A DNA stretch of 64,000 nt, from positions 1 through 64,000 of the forward strand of contig BGKB01000087.1 in the NCBI GenBank assembly GCA_003116975.1, written 5' to 3'. The DNA is from Aurantiochytrium sp. KH105. Lineage: Eukaryota; Sar; Bigyra; Thraustochytrida; Thraustochytriidae. Both the position numbers and the translations under genes were made by a program. Below, in pieces: positions 31,211-41,400 of the stretch. Every line of letters begins with the position of its first letter. Within the stretch, counting starts at the first letter, position 1. Under the pieces are notes generated by a model. The model ran no database searches and had not been told where the DNA came from. It saw nothing but the letters and a program-made list of their open reading frames with translations.

Positions 31211-31797
31211 ATCCCTTTTTCTCGCACGCTACCTTGACCCACCCTGACCTAATCCAACCCGATCCTTTAGCAGAACTTTCATGTGACATCATAGTCGGAT
31301 GCTCTGAAGGGAACCTCGCGCAATCATATCAGCACGTATTTCATCGCGCCCCGCCTTTAGCTTTTAAATTTTATTTTAACCGGGGCCGCATGCTGTTCGC
31401 TCTAGAATTTTCGTAGAGTGGGATTCAGCCTTTCGACCATTAGACACCCACAACTCGCCATGCACATTCATTCTTCCGTGACCCTATGATCCTTTAACCA
31501 TAAAACGCCTTTGCTGCGAACGGGGGCGAACGAACTGTAGCAAAATGTGGAAGCCTCATTTGTCATTGACGGATTTTCGGCACGCCTTCCTTGACAACGA
31601 CGACGACGGCAATGACGGCGTCAAAAACATCTTTTCTATTCGTTCTTATCCAAGTGCTTAATCCAGCTCTAGCCTGACACGAATGCTGGCCTGCCCGCGA
31701 ACCTTAATTTCACACATGCACACAAAAAATCTGTTTCGCTTCTTTTCATTCAACACCTTCATTTATCAATTCTTGGTCTTCGTCTTTTACGGACACA
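31211..31797. other. Convergent 3' region
   Basis: AT-richer spacer between convergent genes (PX and LRR proteins). No gene, repeat or RNA recognised. Confidence 0.5.
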
Positions 31798-34185
31798 TCA
31801 TCTCGAGCTGCGCTCGCTGCGACTTTCGCGCAGCGCGTTTGTCAAAGCCTGCAGATTTTGGCGCTTTCTCGCCAAAAGCTGCTGGATCCGTTTCGTCACA
31901 TCATCTTCATCATCAGATTCAGGCTCATCGTCATAATAATAGTCTCCAGAGTTGTCGAATTCGCCCTTGAGACCACGATTGCCTGCGCTATCGAAACGAT
32001 CGTGTGCCTTTCTGTGCGAATGAGATGGAGAAACGATCCAGTCCTGTGAGTGGCGTCTGCCACTCTGCTCCTCGAGCAGCGAGGCTCTGGACATGGCCTG
32101 ATTCGCACCACGGACTTCGCGGGGTTCATCAACATGATCAAGCGAAGTGACTGGGGAGGTCTCAGCCAGAGTTCGAGACTGATACGAGCCACGATGGAGA
32201 CGCGAAGCGTTTCGCATGCGCTCAATTACACGCCGCGCGTCTGTTTCCTGGAAAAAGTCGTCAAAAGCAACCTCACTCTCATCGTCGACCTTGGCCAGAG
32301 TAGGTCGCGATTTCCCAATCGTATCCAGCTTGCTTGATGACAGATTGTCCGTGCTTTGATGATGCTCAGATCTGTGTTTTGGCATTTGCCGACGCTGCTG
32401 CTGCTGCTGATGGTGGTGCGATTTCTTTCTTTGCTTCTCCTGAGAGGTTTGTTTTCCGCTACGGCTCGCCTGTTCCGAGGTAGCTGATATCCTTCTAATC
32501 CTCCTCGGGTCACCTTGAGCGTCGCTCGTCGCACCTCGCAAAGTTTGTTTCCTCGTCTCTGTCTTGTTGCGACGCATCTCCCTTTCACCGCCCCCTGTGT
32601 CTCTGCCACGAGGCTTGGAAGATGACGCGGGCTTTGGCACACGAGCTGGGTTCAAAGACAGCGAAGCGCCGATGTGCCGCCTTTCGCCTTCTGCGACTCG
32701 TTGCTGTTGTGACGTGCTCGTTTGGCGCTTTCCATTACGTGAGAGCGCAGCGGCGTGCTTTGGTTTTGGGGTGCCAGGGTGAGCAGTGGTCTTCGATGAA
32801 GAAGAGTGCGCGTTATTGACGGCCAAAGAAGAGCGTCCACCCGTTCTCGCAGCGCTTTTACGCGCTGCGAGACGGGAAGCGTGCAGACTTCCGTACGTCC
32901 ATTCTTTCGGTCCTGCACCTCCGACTTGAGGTGAGCTACTGACGAGGTGATCATCGAGAATGCGCACGCTCGGGTTCATGTCCATCACGAGTTGGCGAAA
33001 TGTAGGCAGCGCGGCAACCGGATTGTCTGCAAGTCGAAGTTCAGTCAGATTTACATTGCAGGAGAGACTGCGCAAGTCGCTTAATCGTCCAAGTTGGTTC
33101 TGCGAAAGGTCAAGGTGCTGCAAAGCCACCATGATCTCGAGTCCACTCACACGGCGCAAGCAATTGCCTCGAACGTTGAGCGTTCGTAGAGTTTGCGCGC
33201 ACGAATAAAGCCCTTCCAAGCTGGTGAGCTGATTCTCGCTCGCATCAAGCTCTTCAAGACACATGAGATGATCCAGATCGCGGAGGGACTCCAGGGCATT
33301 TCCGCGCAAGGAAAGCACACAGAGACGTGCAGGAAGAGACGGAATTTGGCGCAAGCCATTTCCGCCCAGACTTAATTCCAGCACCGAGTCGCTGACCGTT
33401 CCGACGAGACGCATGATACGAGCATCGTCGTCATCAACGAGGCCACGGGACCGCAAATTGGAAAGGTCCCTTCGGGTCTCGTCGTCCTCGTCACCATTCT
33501 CGTCCCCAGAACCATCCTCATCAGCATATTCGTCGTCGAAGTCATCTTCGTCTTCGTCATCGTCTTCCACATCTTCCTGTAGGTGAAGCATGAAGTCGTC
33601 TCTGCTTATCGAGTCCGAGAGATCTGTGAGCTGGAGCGATCGCTGTTCTTCTTCGTAGATTGCAGAGGAAGCCGTCGATGACGCAGAGGCTGAAAAGGTG
33701 GACAGGGTCCCCGAGCCGGCAAACGCCTGGTTCTCGGGCATACTTTCTGAGCTGGAGGCAAATGAAGCGGTTCCATCCATTTCGTGAGCGATCCATTGAA
33801 TATAGTCTGAGAGCTGCCGAGAGCGCGTCGTTCGGGGCGAGCTCGTCCAGGGCCGTTCGAGATCTTCACGAGCAAGACACTTTGTCGGGGTTGACCGCAA
33901 AGTTGACCTTTTCGCGGACGTTTTCCTTTGCGCATAAGGCCCGCCTTGTCGCTGGCGAGGATCTTGCCGTTCCTCGACGTTGTCGTGGCCTTCGCCTCTT
34001 CTGCGCGAGCTTTTCTTGGCATTTGATTCTGCATAAAGCGCTCGCGTAGGTGTGAGCGCCCGTGCCTCGCTTACCGTGCCAGGGCTCGGACCTTCGTGGC
34101 GAAGTAGGCTCGGGTGCTGGTACACGTTGCGCAGCCTTCGCCGGCTCACGGGCGGCGTCTGCGGCGTCGGTGCCCCGAATTTCAT
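31798..34185 (-). CDS. LRR protein (SDS22/LRRC-like) with long disordered tails
   Basis: 795 aa from the ATG at 34185, the first ATG of the frame. A disordered, Arg/Ser-rich N-terminus leads into an Asp/Glu-rich acidic stretch (about 200-250). Four or five SDS22-type LRRs of 21-23 residues follow (about 265-400: VLELSLGGNGLRQIP, LCVLSLRGNALESL, CLEELDASENQLTSLEG, LQHLDLSQNQLGRL), capped by NPSVRILDDHLV, typical of the LRR cap. The C-terminal half is low complexity (His, Gln, Arg, Ser runs). Proteins of this build occur among ciliary, centrosomal and PP1-binding factors, but the sequence does not single one out. Single exon. Confidence 0.8.
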   Translation of the reverse strand: MKFGAPTPQTPPVSRRRLRNVYQHPSLLRHEGPSPGTVSEARALTPTRALYAESNAKKSSRRRGEGHDNVEERQDPRQRQGGPYAQRKTSAKRSTLRSTPTKCLAREDLERPWTSSPRTTRSRQLSDYIQWIAHEMDGTASFASSSESMPENQAFAGSGTLSTFSASASSTASSAIYEEEQRSLQLTDLSDSISRDDFMLHLQEDVEDDDEDEDDFDDEYADEDGSGDENGDEDDETRRDLSNLRSRGLVDDDDARIMRLVGTVSDSVLELSLGGNGLRQIPSLPARLCVLSLRGNALESLRDLDHLMCLEELDASENQLTSLEGLYSCAQTLRTLNVRGNCLRRVSGLEIMVALQHLDLSQNQLGRLSDLRSLSCNVNLTELRLADNPVAALPTFRQLVMDMNPSVRILDDHLVSSSPQVGGAGPKEWTYGSLHASRLAARKSAARTGGRSSLAVNNAHSSSSKTTAHPGTPKPKHAAALSRNGKRQTSTSQQQRVAEGERRHIGASLSLNPARVPKPASSSKPRGRDTGGGEREMRRNKTETRKQTLRGATSDAQGDPRRIRRISATSEQASRSGKQTSQEKQRKKSHHHQQQQQRRQMPKHRSEHHQSTDNLSSSKLDTIGKSRPTLAKVDDESEVAFDDFFQETDARRVIERMRNASRLHRGSYQSRTLAETSPVTSLDHVDEPREVRGANQAMSRASLLEEQSGRRHSQDWIVSPSHSHRKAHDRFDSAGNRGLKGEFDNSGDYYYDDEPESDDEDDVTKRIQQLLARKRQNLQALTNALRESRSERSSR

Positions 34186-34895
34186 CGCCCGGACCGGACC
34201 GGACGCACGTCCTCCTGCCGCAGGTCTGTGCTCGCGCGCGGGGCCGACCGCCCGGCTCGCGCAGCAGCGGCAGCAGCAGCGGCAGCAGCAGCGGCGGCGA
34301 CCGGCAGCGGCAGCGGCAGCGGCTCTGCGCGCAGACAAACTCCGAGTCTAGGCCCGGCCTGGTTTGTCTAAAAGTAAAGCGAGCCAGTTGGACCGCCCTA
34401 AACTTCACAAGGACTTTCGATGAGGATTGTGTGAGACTGCAACCACAAAGGGCCTATAGCCGTTGAAGTCCACGCGCGGCCCGAACCGGGCCCGAATTGC
34501 GGTCGGCTGTGGCGAGGTCACACGTGGAATGAGGAGTGGCTGGCCAACTCCGGCTGGCTGTGTGAGGTAGAAGCAACTATGCTTACGCGTCACGTTCGAT
34601 GATCCCGTGCAGGTGTCGACGATGGTGTGGAGGAACGATGTATCGAGTCCCTCTTCCGTAGGGCGACTGCGAAACATCAGTATACCGGCGCTTCTTGAAG
34701 TGGAAGGGAAGCTTGAACATGAAAAAGAGGGAAGGGAGAAACAGGCTCGCGCCAGTGACGCAGCGGGGGGAGCCTACAACGGTAAAAGAGAGTGAACATG
34801 GGGTGTATGACAAGTTGCGCTAAGTTAAGTCGCTGGCTACTTGCTCGTGCTCTCACAAAGAAGTCATCAAACTAACAGCAAAGCAGAGAGGAACT
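34186..34895. other. Intergenic spacer
   Basis: Spacer between two minus-strand genes. Contains a (gcagcg)n repeat at about 34258-34325 beside the LRR gene start. A 62-codon plus-strand frame at about 34607-34795 (EGKLEHEKEGREKQ) is too weak to call. Confidence 0.4.
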
Positions 34896-35414
34896 TCAAA
34901 AGTCGGAAACGACAGGTAGTGTGGGGAGAGCCGAGACGTCGATGCCAGCACCGCCAAAGTGGCTGTGGCGGTAGTCTAGGATGGATTTATACAATGTGCG
35001 AGCCGCAATGTGCTTGGATTGATAGCCGGAAACCGAAGTTGGCTCGACGCTAAAGTCCTTCACGCAAAGCCGTGCCCAGCGTCTATCTGCATAGGCGTGA
35101 AAAAACCAGAGCGTGTTGATTGAAGCTGCTGTGCAAAGGTCAGCTGCCCCAAGAAAGTCAAGCACATTTGGTACGAGGTCGTCCGGCAAGGTTGGCTTTG
35201 GTGGATGCACGGGCTTTGTGCGAAGTTGCCAGCGAAAGCGCTCGTGCACGATGAGTGCCCGAGACTCCTTGTGCATGTTTTTCCGTTTGCTTCCGCCAAA
35301 CACCCCAGCAAGGACGCTCCGCATGAGCCCCACTGGTGTTTTCGCGAAGGATTCCAACAACGTGAGCAGCTCGATCCACGGCGTCTTCAGCATGCCAAGC
35401 ATTACGCCAAGCAT
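34896..35414 (-). CDS. F-box-like protein
   Basis: 172 aa from the ATG at 35414 (two further in-frame Met codons follow closely, at MLGVMLGM). Residues about 70-120 resemble an F-box: LPDDLVPNVLDFLGAADLC, ASINTLWFFHAYADRRWARLC. F-box proteins bind Skp1 and deliver substrates to SCF ubiquitin ligases. No substrate-binding repeat is present; the remaining C-terminus is about 50 residues. The basic region before the motif is not informative. Shares a promoter region with SPC3, which runs the other way. Confidence 0.6.
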   Translation of the reverse strand: MLGVMLGMLKTPWIELLTLLESFAKTPVGLMRSVLAGVFGGSKRKNMHKESRALIVHERFRWQLRTKPVHPPKPTLPDDLVPNVLDFLGAADLCTAASINTLWFFHAYADRRWARLCVKDFSVEPTSVSGYQSKHIAARTLYKSILDYRHSHFGGAGIDVSALPTLPVVSDF

Positions 35415-35923
35415 TTCTCCTCCACGCCAAGATCTCGTCGACCACGTCTCCTCCAGCACGGGTTCGCTCGTGCTCGCCGTGCTCGCTCGAGCTCGCCGTG
35501 CCGCGTCGTGCCACGTCGGTCGTTGCGACGGGCTCTGGAACCTGCGACGCCGGCGAGATGTCTCGACCTCCGCTCCGCTCTGCTCGCTCGCTCGCTCTGC
35601 CAGACCGGCGAGCTCGCGACAGCAGAAGACGCCGCGGCCGGGTCTCGATCTGGTCTCGCCCCAGCGCGGCGCGGAGGTGCCCGGCCAGGCACGCCTTGGC
35701 GGACTGCTTCAAGTTGCTGCTGCCCGGGAAGGAATGAATATACGGCGACAACCCGGAGAGAGAAAGGGAGGCCCCGGCGGGCCCCTGATTGTCTCTGGCC
35801 GGGGCACCCGAATCGCAGGAGGGAGAAGAAGATAACGAGGCGAGCGAGCACACGCCAGTGATGGAAAGCGGGCGAACGAGGCGGCGCGGCTCGTGAGTCC
35901 TGCGCTGCCCGCGCGAGGGCAGG
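35415..35923. other. Divergent promoter between F-box gene and SPC3
   Basis: GC-rich head-to-head spacer with ctcgctcg-type microsatellite (about 35577-35600). Long open frames on both strands (up to about 300 codons) are Arg/Ser/Ala-rich and run into both neighbouring genes in wrong frames, so none is called. Confidence 0.55.
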
Positions 35924-37015
35924 ATGCACTCCTTCTGGATTCGCGCGAACGCGGTTCTTTTCTTTGGTGCGTGGGTATCTCGGGCTGAGGTCGTCGAGGA
36001 GCGAGAGCTGGAAGGGCAGGGTGCATGATGATGGCCCCAACGGCGAGACGATGCGGCGAAGCAAGGTGGCCGCCGAGTGCGCGTATGAAGCAATTGCGCG
36101 CGAGGGAAGGGCCGGAAGAGGAGCTAACGAGTAGGAGCGGAACCTGATCTCTTCGTGAAATGCACAGGCCTTGGAGCGCTTGCGCTCTTGGCAACGCTCA
36201 ACGTGTTGAGGTACGTTTTTGGCGCTCCCATGAGAATCTGAACTTCTTGCTGACATGAAACGGATAATGGCTGCAGCACATCTTTGGTGAAAGAACTCCC
36301 ACCTGTAGTGAAAACCTTTGAAGTCCATGAGCTCCGCCGATTGTACGTTGCGCCAGCCCTGTTTTCTCCATGATGTATATGACCATACATTGACAAGAGA
36401 GGGTGAGATTTATCTCCTCAATGCAAACTTCACAGAAGTCCTTTTCGTGGCTCTGACCGTGCAGTTTTGACATTCAGCCTTGATGTTGGTACGTTTCATG
36501 GTGATAATCAATTCCAAAGAGCCTCACAAAATGCTGACAATGTGATGTTTATGCCTCCTAGACATGACTCCGGTGTGGACTTGGAATACTCGACAGATCT
36601 TTCTTTTTGTCATGGCAGACTATCGAGGAACAAAACATGTACGTTGTTGTTCTCCGTTTTAAGCCTTTCATTCTATGAGGCCATCGCGAGAGCGAGCGAT
36701 CTAAACGGTGAACATGAAAAGAACTGACCTGACCTGTTGTCACGCGCTCAACAGATTCGTAACGGGGTCGTGCTTTTTGATGCAATCATCACTGAGAAGG
36801 ACATGGGTCGCATTTCAGGCCAAGATTTCATTAAATACCCATTAGAGGATTCCGTAGACGATCTCCGCGATGTTTCCATAACGCTGAGGCTAGGCTATGA
36901 CGTGCATCCCCTCTTCGGCCCTTTGTCTTTGCATGGCACGGGCCGCAGGCTCATTCCCGAGCTGCCCAAGCACAAGATCACTTACAATTACAGCTTCCCC
37001 ACCGTGTACACGTAA
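35924..37015 (+). CDS. SPC3: Signal peptidase complex subunit 3 (SPC3/SPCS3), six exons
   Basis: ER membrane subunit of the signal peptidase complex, which removes signal peptides during protein translocation. I assembled it from six exons: 35924-35966, 36168-36210, 36277-36342, 36436-36488, 36562-36638, 36755-37015. All phases agree, and the product is 180 aa, the same as human SPCS3. It starts MHSFWIRANAVLFF with a single N-terminal TM (to NVLS), then the lumenal domain: FEVHELRRL, GSDRAVLTFSLDVDMTPVW, TWNTRQIFLFVMADY (family signature FNWNTKQ.F.Y..AEY), NGVVLFDAII and a C-terminal beta region. Introns are 201, 66, 93, 73 and 116 nt; the first begins GTGCGT and the other four GTACGT, and all end in AG. 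A possible polyadenylation signal AATAAA lies at 37030. Simple ORF calling sees only the last exon. Confidence 0.93.
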
Positions 37016-37373
37016 TCGCTGCGCCAAACAATAAACATTTTCTAAAAAAGCTGATCTCGATCTGGCTGGCTGGCGCTCTCGGTCGCAGGGATCTCATTCC
37101 CGCTGTTTTGACACACGCACGCACGCACGTCCCAGCTTGCTGCATCTGCCGTCAAACGAAGCTCTGCCGTGCGTAACGTAGCGATTAGGCAGGCAAGGAC
37201 GTCGGCGTGAACTTGGAGACCCGCTTCATGGGACTTGTAGGCCTAGGCCTACCTACCACAATGACATGCACGGGAGAATTGATGATGATGATGATGGTGG
37301 TGGTGGTGCTGCGGCGAGTCTGCGAGCACCAGATCCCAATCTGTGCGCAGAGACGCAGCTTGAGACAAGCGCC
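37016..37373. other. Intergenic, SPC3 3' UTR and nitroreductase promoter
   Basis: Contains AATAAA at 37030-37035, a (ctgg)n patch near 37060, (cgca)n near 37115, two overlapping TAGGCCTA copies (37238-37251) and a (gat)n/(ggt)n tract (about 37278-37308). An alternative ATG for the next gene is at 37266. Confidence 0.55.
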
Positions 37374-38378
37374 ATGCGGGCGTGGAGGTGTCTGCAGCGG
37401 TGGCTGGGAGGGCGCGAGCACAGCACGGCGCGGCCCGGCGGCGGCGGCGGCGTCGGCGCAAACGGCGCGCGAGCGGCGCCGCATGCCGAGGCTCTGGCGG
37501 CCATCGTGCGGCGGCGGCGCGCGGCGCGAAGCTTTGACCCGGCTAAGCCGGTGCCCGGCGACGTGCTCCGCGAGTGCTTGGCGCTGAGCGCGCGAGCGCC
37601 TTCGGGCTTTAACCTGCAGCCGTACCGCGTTGTCGTGGTGCAAGATGCATATGTGCGCAAGGAGCTGGCGTACTCGATGCTGGGCGGCAACATCCGTCGC
37701 GTGCTGCGCGCCCCAGTAAACGTGGTCTTTCTCGCAGATCTCGAGCCGTGGAGGCTGCTTGATCGCGTCGTGGACCTCGAACGTGAGACAGGCAAGACGG
37801 AGATGGAACTCGCGGCCCTGCGCTCTGATGCCAGCTTCTTTGTCGGATGGCGCGGGGCCTCGGCATCTCGCGATCAAGATGCAGAGCCTGCTGCCGCCGC
37901 CAAAGCTGCCTTTGACACCATCTTCCGCGGCCATGACGAAGAACTTGGTCGTTTGGGTGGCGCTGCGCAGACTGCTGAGATGGGTCTCAAGCGCGGCCTG
38001 ATGCAAGCGCTCTCTCACATTACACAGACGCCAACAATCAATAGCAGCGCAGAGGCATGGGCCTTTAAGAGCTCGATGCTTGCAGCCCAAAACTTTATGC
38101 TCGCAATGGCGGCGCACGGCTACGATACGAGCCCAATGGAAGGCTTTGATGCTCGTCGTGTAAAGGAAGCCCTCTCCGTGCCGGAAGATCGGTTCAGCGT
38201 TCCGCTCATCATCTCTGCCGGCGTAGCTGACGACGGGATCGTCACCGACGCAGAGGACAGCAAGGACAACGCATCCCCGCGATTTCCCTTTGAGGAGGTC
38301 TTTTGCGCCGACTCTTTTGACTTTCCAATGTACCGGCGCGCGCCTCCAGCAAACAAGGACATGGAGAACCGCAAATAG
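37374..38378 (+). CDS. Nitroreductase-family FMN oxidoreductase
   Basis: FMN-dependent NAD(P)H oxidoreductase of the nitroreductase fold; the physiological substrate cannot be read from sequence. 334 aa from the ATG at 37374 (MRAWRCLQRWLGG), which gives an Arg-rich, amphipathic N-terminus suited to mitochondrial import. An ATG at 37266 in the same frame would add a poly-Asp/Gly stretch encoded by a microsatellite and is less likely. FMN-binding features seen: RRRRAARSFDPAKPV (residues about 45-60) and ARAPSGFNLQPYRVVVV (about 75-95), followed by NVVFLADLEPW, a charged insertion (about 135-205), SMLAAQNFMLAMAAHGYDTSPMEGF (about 240-265) and a C-terminal RFPFEEVF. Single exon. Confidence 0.85.
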   Translation: MRAWRCLQRWLGGREHSTARPGGGGGVGANGARAAPHAEALAAIVRRRRAARSFDPAKPVPGDVLRECLALSARAPSGFNLQPYRVVVVQDAYVRKELAYSMLGGNIRRVLRAPVNVVFLADLEPWRLLDRVVDLERETGKTEMELAALRSDASFFVGWRGASASRDQDAEPAAAAKAAFDTIFRGHDEELGRLGGAAQTAEMGLKRGLMQALSHITQTPTINSSAEAWAFKSSMLAAQNFMLAMAAHGYDTSPMEGFDARRVKEALSVPEDRFSVPLIISAGVADDGIVTDAEDSKDNASPRFPFEEVFCADSFDFPMYRRAPPANKDMENRK

Positions 38379-38495
38379 CTAGCAGACACACCCCAAAAGG
38401 AGAAGATTAAAGAATGAAGCCAAAAGAAATGGGGAAAAAAGATTCGCTAATTAGAAGAATAAAAAGACTGAGTAATACAACCTTGTTTTGTTTTT

Positions 38496-41400
38496 TTAAG
38501 ATTGATGCTGAGCTTGATGCTGGTCGACCTTTTCCCAAAGGGGCGCTGGTGGGACTTCGTTCCAGAGCGCGTCCATGTATGCCACGATGCGTCGTCGCAT
38601 CTTTCCGCTGCGAAACTTTTTCGTAAAAATGTACACCCAAATGGCCAACTCGTAAACCACTCTTGGCGTAAAAGTGAGGAAAAGGGCGATGCCAACAAGC
38701 CACAGGGCGACATGCGAGCTTGTCTTTTCGTTCTCCCACGTTAAAATGGAGCGCGCTCGCAGCAAATTCAGATTTACACGTTGCAAAACCTTCTTCGCCA
38801 CTTGGTATTTCTCCTTGATGCCACGGTACTTTTCCAACAAGGTCCGCTTCTTTTTGGCGGGAACATAGAGTTTGCGAAAGCCCTGATCGTCACGTACATG
38901 ACGCATGTGCATGAGATACATTGCCATGGCCCCCACGAGGATGCCACAAAAGTAAGCCGTGTAACCAAGGAGAATCAGAACGAGACTTACCAGCCCGAGG
39001 CCCACCGTGAAGCGGGGACTTTCCCAGGTGATGATGGCGTGGAAAATTTCCTTGCACTCGTCCGCGATTTGTTTGATTGGCATAAGAACATTCACGAGGA
39101 GATCGATATTTTGCCCGAGACTCTTGAGCCGTGTTGCGGATCGCACCATGTCTGACTGTAGAAGCTTTGTGTGTTCGAGCCACCACTTGTCGACACTTTC
39201 GAGTAAGACGGTCGACGTGCGCGTTGATTCGGACGATTCAAGTGCGAGAGATCCCGTCCCCGTGGCTGATGAGGCATCCGACTGAGATGTAACAGACGAT
39301 CTCGAGGTTGCAAGCTCTGGCTTGTAGACCGCCTCCGGGCCGTCGTCAAAGGTTGCCTTCGGGGTCTCCCCACTAAAGCTGGCTGCGCCGCCCTCATCCA
39401 GACAGGGAAGGAGCGATGTGGTCTCACTGTCTTTTGTTTGTGTTGTTTCATCGGTGCCCTGACCCGGAGATGGTGCGCTCGTAGAAGCATTATCCGACTT
39501 TGAGGCAACTGGCCCCGTCGAAATGGTGCGCTCGGACGAAGGGCGTTGCATATCTCTTCGCAGCGATCGCGCCCAAGTAATGGTAAGAAGTTGCGTTGCA
39601 GCAGCTTCTTTGATGAGCTGCACGGCGAGGACAAAGAGGCTTTCATTGGCACGAGCACGAAGCGTCTCGCTTCGTCGAGAATTGGGCTGAACAGCCGAGC
39701 ACACAAGATTAATAAAGGCCAACGGGCACCATCGCTTCCAGGACCACTTGTCTCCAAATGCCTCAAAAGTATCGACGCCACTAAGCCAGTCCCAATCGCG
39801 TTTTTCCGACATACGGACCAAGGCCTTGAAGCTCTGAAGATCGGCAAGTGCAACAGCCTCGGCAGCTTCACGGCTTGCGGCGAGCAAGAGCTCTTTTTCG
39901 GAGGTGCTTGCAGCGCCCGCAGCCGCAGCCGAAGCCGCAGTCTTTGCAGCAGGAACAGAAGAAGAAGAAGGAGCAACAGAAGCTTCAGTATGGGCTTGTT
40001 CCGCTTTGATGACGTACTTTTCCACCACCGGACCAAGTACGTGCTCGGAGAAGATGCGCAATGCAATGAGCGCGCGAAGCTTGAGGATATCGACGTCCCG
40101 TTTTCGCCATGTTCCATACGAAGGGAACCTGAACACTACATAGCGTGCAATGGTCTTGCGCGGTAAGACAAGCTCGAATCGCCCTTTCGGATGAGGCGAT
40201 GCTGTGGTCGCTGTCGCTGCCGCTGCCATGGTGGCCGATGCCGATGATGTCGAGAGTGGGCGCCCTCCTGCAGTCGTTCCTAGTGAGCTCGTGGTGCGTT
40301 GAATTCCGCGCGTGTTATCGCCATCTGGATCCTCGTCCTCGTCTTCGTCGTCAAGGCTACCGTCCGCAGCGAGACGCGAAAAGAGCTCGTCAATGCCAGC
40401 GAGGTCTGCGCGGATGTCTTGATTGAGATCTGTCTCGGAAGGTGAAGGCGTTGGTGGCGAGCCCGGCAAGAGAGAAGGGACGGGCGCCTCTCCGCCGGGT
40501 GCAGTGGGTTTCGAACTTTCGGTTTTGTTCGCAAACCCAATCATGAGACCAAAGTCTACGGATCCATTGCTCTCCAAGACCTGCAGCGCATGCCAAAGAT
40601 CCTCCCGAACAAGTTCGTTCGAGCTAAACGTGTGTTTCTTGGCAAAGTAGACGGCGCGCGTTGTAACAATGAGTCGTCCACCATATTGGGACCGACGATA
40701 TGCCGTCTCCTGTGTTCTTCCGCCGCGCACTTTGTCCATGATGCAGACGACGCGCTCACCCTCGAAAAAATATTGCTGCAAGGCGGGAAAGTCGAGAATT
40801 GCTTTGCGTCGCGCCCTCTCTGTAGAAATTGCGGACGCCTTGAGGCTGCGCACATAGAGCTCAAAGACCGGATAGTGGAGAGCACGCACCTGGCTGCTCA
40901 TGGCCATGGTGCGGTTGAGCTTATTGCCAAATTGGGCAAGAACGAGAGCGTCGAACACTTCGTGCGCGTTAAGAGTGTGACAGAGCGGCGGCAAAAACGG
41001 AGCAAGAGTGAGCCACATGGCCCGCACGATTTGTTGATCATCACCGGCCAAAAGCTGAAAAGCCTTTTCCGGAAAGTCAAAGACGAAACATTTGACCGCA
41101 GCTTCGACCTCTGCATCCTCGGCAAATTCTTTGGCAGGCCGCGCTGTCGCCGCTGCAGACGCCTCGTTGGTCGTTTCCTTGCCGATGCTCTTCCTTTTCT
41201 CTTCATTCGCGTTCTGTGCGGGTTGCTTGCCAGCCCGACTGTTTGCCTTGTACTGCTCGAGCGCGCTCTTGATGGCGGCGCGACGTTCGGCGTGGCATGC
41301 GGTCGCGCGGCGGCGTTGCTCGAGGTATTGCACTTTGCGTGAGCGAGCCATTTCGGACACTTCGCACTGGTCAGCTTTGCTACCGAGCACGACGCTCTTT

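Noticed and set aside
35402-36328. 308-codon minus-strand frame overlapping SPC3
   Set aside because: Arg/Ser-rich, antisense to SPC3 exons that are supported by homology and phase.
37266-37373. Upstream ATG of the nitroreductase
   Set aside because: Adds a microsatellite-encoded Asp/Gly stretch; the ATG at 37374 gives a targeting-type N-terminus. Not excluded, only less likely.
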